From positions 7,256,501-7,320,500 of the forward strand of contig OX344763.1 in assembly GCA_947034895.1 (NCBI GenBank): a stretch of DNA of 64,000 nucleotides. The letters run 5' to 3'. Position numbers and translations under genes: made by a program. The DNA is from Rhytidiadelphus loreus (taxonomy: Eukaryota; Streptophyta; Bryopsida; Hypnales; Hylocomiaceae). The notes below the pieces were generated by a model. The model saw only the letters and a list, made by a program, of their open reading frames with translations, was not told where the DNA came from and did no database searches. Shown here in pieces: positions 62,275 through 64,000 of this stretch. The first letter of the stretch is position 1. Every line of letters starts with the position of its first letter.

Positions 62275-63032
62275 TTACCTACGTGTTGAGAACCTCTTCT
62301 CCAACCGCTTTGCCTCCTCCTCCGTCAAGTAGCCCATCTTGTGCTTGATCACCACGTCCTTGAAGGAATACTCAAAGAGCATCTTAAAGATCTTTGCAAT
62401 GTCATCTTCTTCCTTGTATAGGAGGTTGCTCAGAGCAACAACAACCAAAACCGGCTTTGTATCGTGCGTGTGATTGCGACTGATGGTACTTGAAAAAGAT
62501 CGGAGAGATCGGAGAACGCCAAAAAAAGCCACGTCGAGTGCCACCTCTACATCGAATAGAGTGATGGAACGTCCACCTCCAAAAAACAAATCAGTCTGGG
62601 CTCCTTGCAACCACTCCACTAAGTCAAACACTAAAAGGAACCCGTGTTTTTTTTGACGGATTTTTCTAGACATCCATATGTTTTCACGTTAACAGTGATG
62701 TCAAATAAAACATTGAGATGTTTCATTTCACGTCACTGTTAACATGAAAAACATGTAGATGTCTAGAAAAACATGGGTTTCTACTAGTGAAAGTCATTGT
62801 AGTCTACGAGTCCAGCACTAACATATATTGTTGAAACAATGTGGTCAATAAATGCCCTAATCGACATTTGCATCCCCACGATAGTGAATCTGTCCTCTTC
62901 AAAGAAAGAGTAAGCATAATCAATTTTCTCCTTCATCAAAATCGGAGACTTGTGTACTGAGGATGGAGACTTGCGTAGAGAGGGTGGACACCTGTGCTTA
63001 AAATCAAGACATGGAAGCCCGTTGTGCAACAC
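62275..63032 (-). pseudogene. Unrecognised ORF split by a foldback insertion
   Basis: Minus-strand frame 63032-62793 (MKEKIDYAYSFFEEDRFTIV, ending VSAGLVDYNDF) is cut by the element at 62629-62789. The frame resumes with DLVEWLQGAQTDLFFGGG and runs to a stop at 62275 (ending EEEAKRLEKRFSTRR). Taking out the element and one AAA duplication leaves the two halves in frame without a stop, which argues that this was a coding exon. I do not recognise the family. More coding-like sequence in other frames lies upstream (63040-63350, for example CEEILHGRDPSWDSRSWHA). Could be a decayed host gene or a gene carried by a larger transposon. Confidence 0.55.
62629..62789. mobile_element. Foldback CACTA-like element 3 (161 bp)
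   Basis: Arms of about 75 bp pair, with GTTAACAGTGATGTC answering GACGTCAC-type sequence (CACGTCACTGTTAAC). The right end is GTTTCTACTAGTG, matching the family; the left end CACTAAAAGGAACCC is mutated. Flanks are AAA on both sides (62626-62628, 62790-62792), a 3-bp target duplication. Confidence 0.8.
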
Positions 63033-64000
63033 AAAAGAGCTCTTGCTTCCTCGAATTCTCTTGCAATACCGTTAGCTCTGAATCCTCCCCGTTTGCCTCC
63101 ACAAAGTACGTCTACTCTGAATGGACACTCTCCTGCAAGCCCAACTACATCAATTGTGGTCCTAGAGGACGCACAAATACCGAGCGCATGCCAACTTCTT
63201 GAATCCCAACTCGGATCTCTGCCATGGAGGATTTCCTCACACAACCGAGCTTCATTTCCCTCACAAAGCGACTTGAGAAATGTTTCTTCCTACTGTTGTT
63301 GCGTGTTGCCCAAGCCAACATCTTCTCCTTGCCCATACCAGCCTTCATCTGCAAAAATCTGCATAATCACAATAGGCAAAATAAGGTCATGTCATATTTC
63401 CAGGGTCACGTCATATTTGGACATTAAGGTGTCCGTCGGAATGTCAGGATTCAACTACAACGTCCGTCAAGATCATGTTTACCAAAAAATAATTCTTTTT
63501 TGATGACTAAATGACTTGTTCATCTAGCCAATGGATAGGTCAACTAAATTGACGAACACACATGAAAAAAATATTTTTCTAGTATATCTCTAATTTAGAG
63601 CATCATTTCCTATTAAACATATTTCAAGAGCAAGAGTTGATACTATAGCTCAAGGCAAATTTGATCAACCTTGCACTAGTAGAAAAACAGTGACCTTTCT
63701 ATGGAATGAGCTTTTTAGGATATGATAACCCCTAAGATGAACAACTTAATGAAGCAAGGGCGTCATTTTCTTCTACTACCAAAAATGATTTGCCAATGTC
63801 CAATAAAATCTACGAGAATTATAATGGATAGAAAACAAGTCTCATGTAAGATTTGCTTTCTACTAAACCTTTGACTTCTTCAAGTTGAAATTCAAGTTGA
63901 AATTTAAGTTGAAATTCAAATGGAGCCGCGTTAAAACAAAGATGCAATTTGTTTGAATGGAGGATTTCCTCACATAGCCAAGCTTCATTTCCCTTACAAA
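63033..64000. other. Unresolved sequence with short repeats and a possible foldback remnant
   Basis: GGAGGATTTCCTCACA...AGCTTCATTTCCCT occurs at 63226-63262 and again at 63959-63996, so part of the ORF-like segment is duplicated in direct orientation and continues past the window edge. At 63674 CACTAGTAGAAAAACAGTGACC and at about 63755-63778 an inverted GTCATTTTCTTCTACTA suggest a degraded foldback element (about 100 bp). Confidence 0.4.

Overview
This window looks like nuclear DNA of a land plant. It carries large, intron-rich genes (GT-AG introns, plus one clear GC-AG intron) for plant-type proteins: an RDM4/IWR1-like factor, a PAP16-type phosphatase, mitochondrial-type formyl-THF deformylase, RRP12, a plastid-type cis-prenyltransferase, a P-class PPR protein and a PQQL-type M16 peptidase. 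Between them lie AT-rich stretches full of decayed DNA transposons and one copia remnant. A bryophyte or other non-flowering plant is my guess from general style only; nothing in the window proves it. I rebuilt the gene models by hand from splice sites, reading phase and recalled family sequences. Except where noted, exon phases close exactly.

Layout: 166-2594 (-) RDM4/IWR1-like RNA polymerase II assembly/import factor. 3667-12884 is a transposon graveyard: foldback CACTA-like elements, a CATTAGATG-ended non-autonomous family, a broken Merlin/IS1595-type transposase, a copia pol remnant, a diverged direct duplication and a (TAA)n tract. 12885-15660 (+) purple acid phosphatase, convergent with 16815-20953 (-) formyltetrahydrofolate deformylase. 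21982-23600 holds a 41-bp tandem array and a TA-flanked inverted-repeat element. 23772-27318 (-) is an unrecognised 8-exon gene (about 485 aa). 28298-32188 (-) is an intronless RRP12. 35850-38280 (+) cis-prenyltransferase. 39675-42335 (+) PPR protein. 44981-47756 (+) tocopherol-cyclase-like protein with an inverted-repeat element just upstream. 49682-57844 (+) is a 20-exon PQQL-like M16 zinc peptidase with a tandemly repeated leader. 58863-60588 (-) is a penta-EF-hand calcium-binding protein. 62275-63032 (-) is an unrecognised ORF split by a foldback insertion.

The genes are an ordinary mixed neighbourhood and do not form a pathway or cluster. Functions cover transcription-machinery transport, folate metabolism, ribosome biogenesis, polyprenol synthesis, organelle RNA metabolism, proteolysis and calcium sensing. 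The most distinctive observations concern mobile DNA: a family of 3-bp-duplicating foldback elements, one of which splits an ORF whose empty site still reads in frame; a nested insertion; an inverted-repeat element inside a PQQL intron; and a triplicated PQQL leader that creates a short upstream ORF. I found no CRISPR, operon or prokaryotic system.
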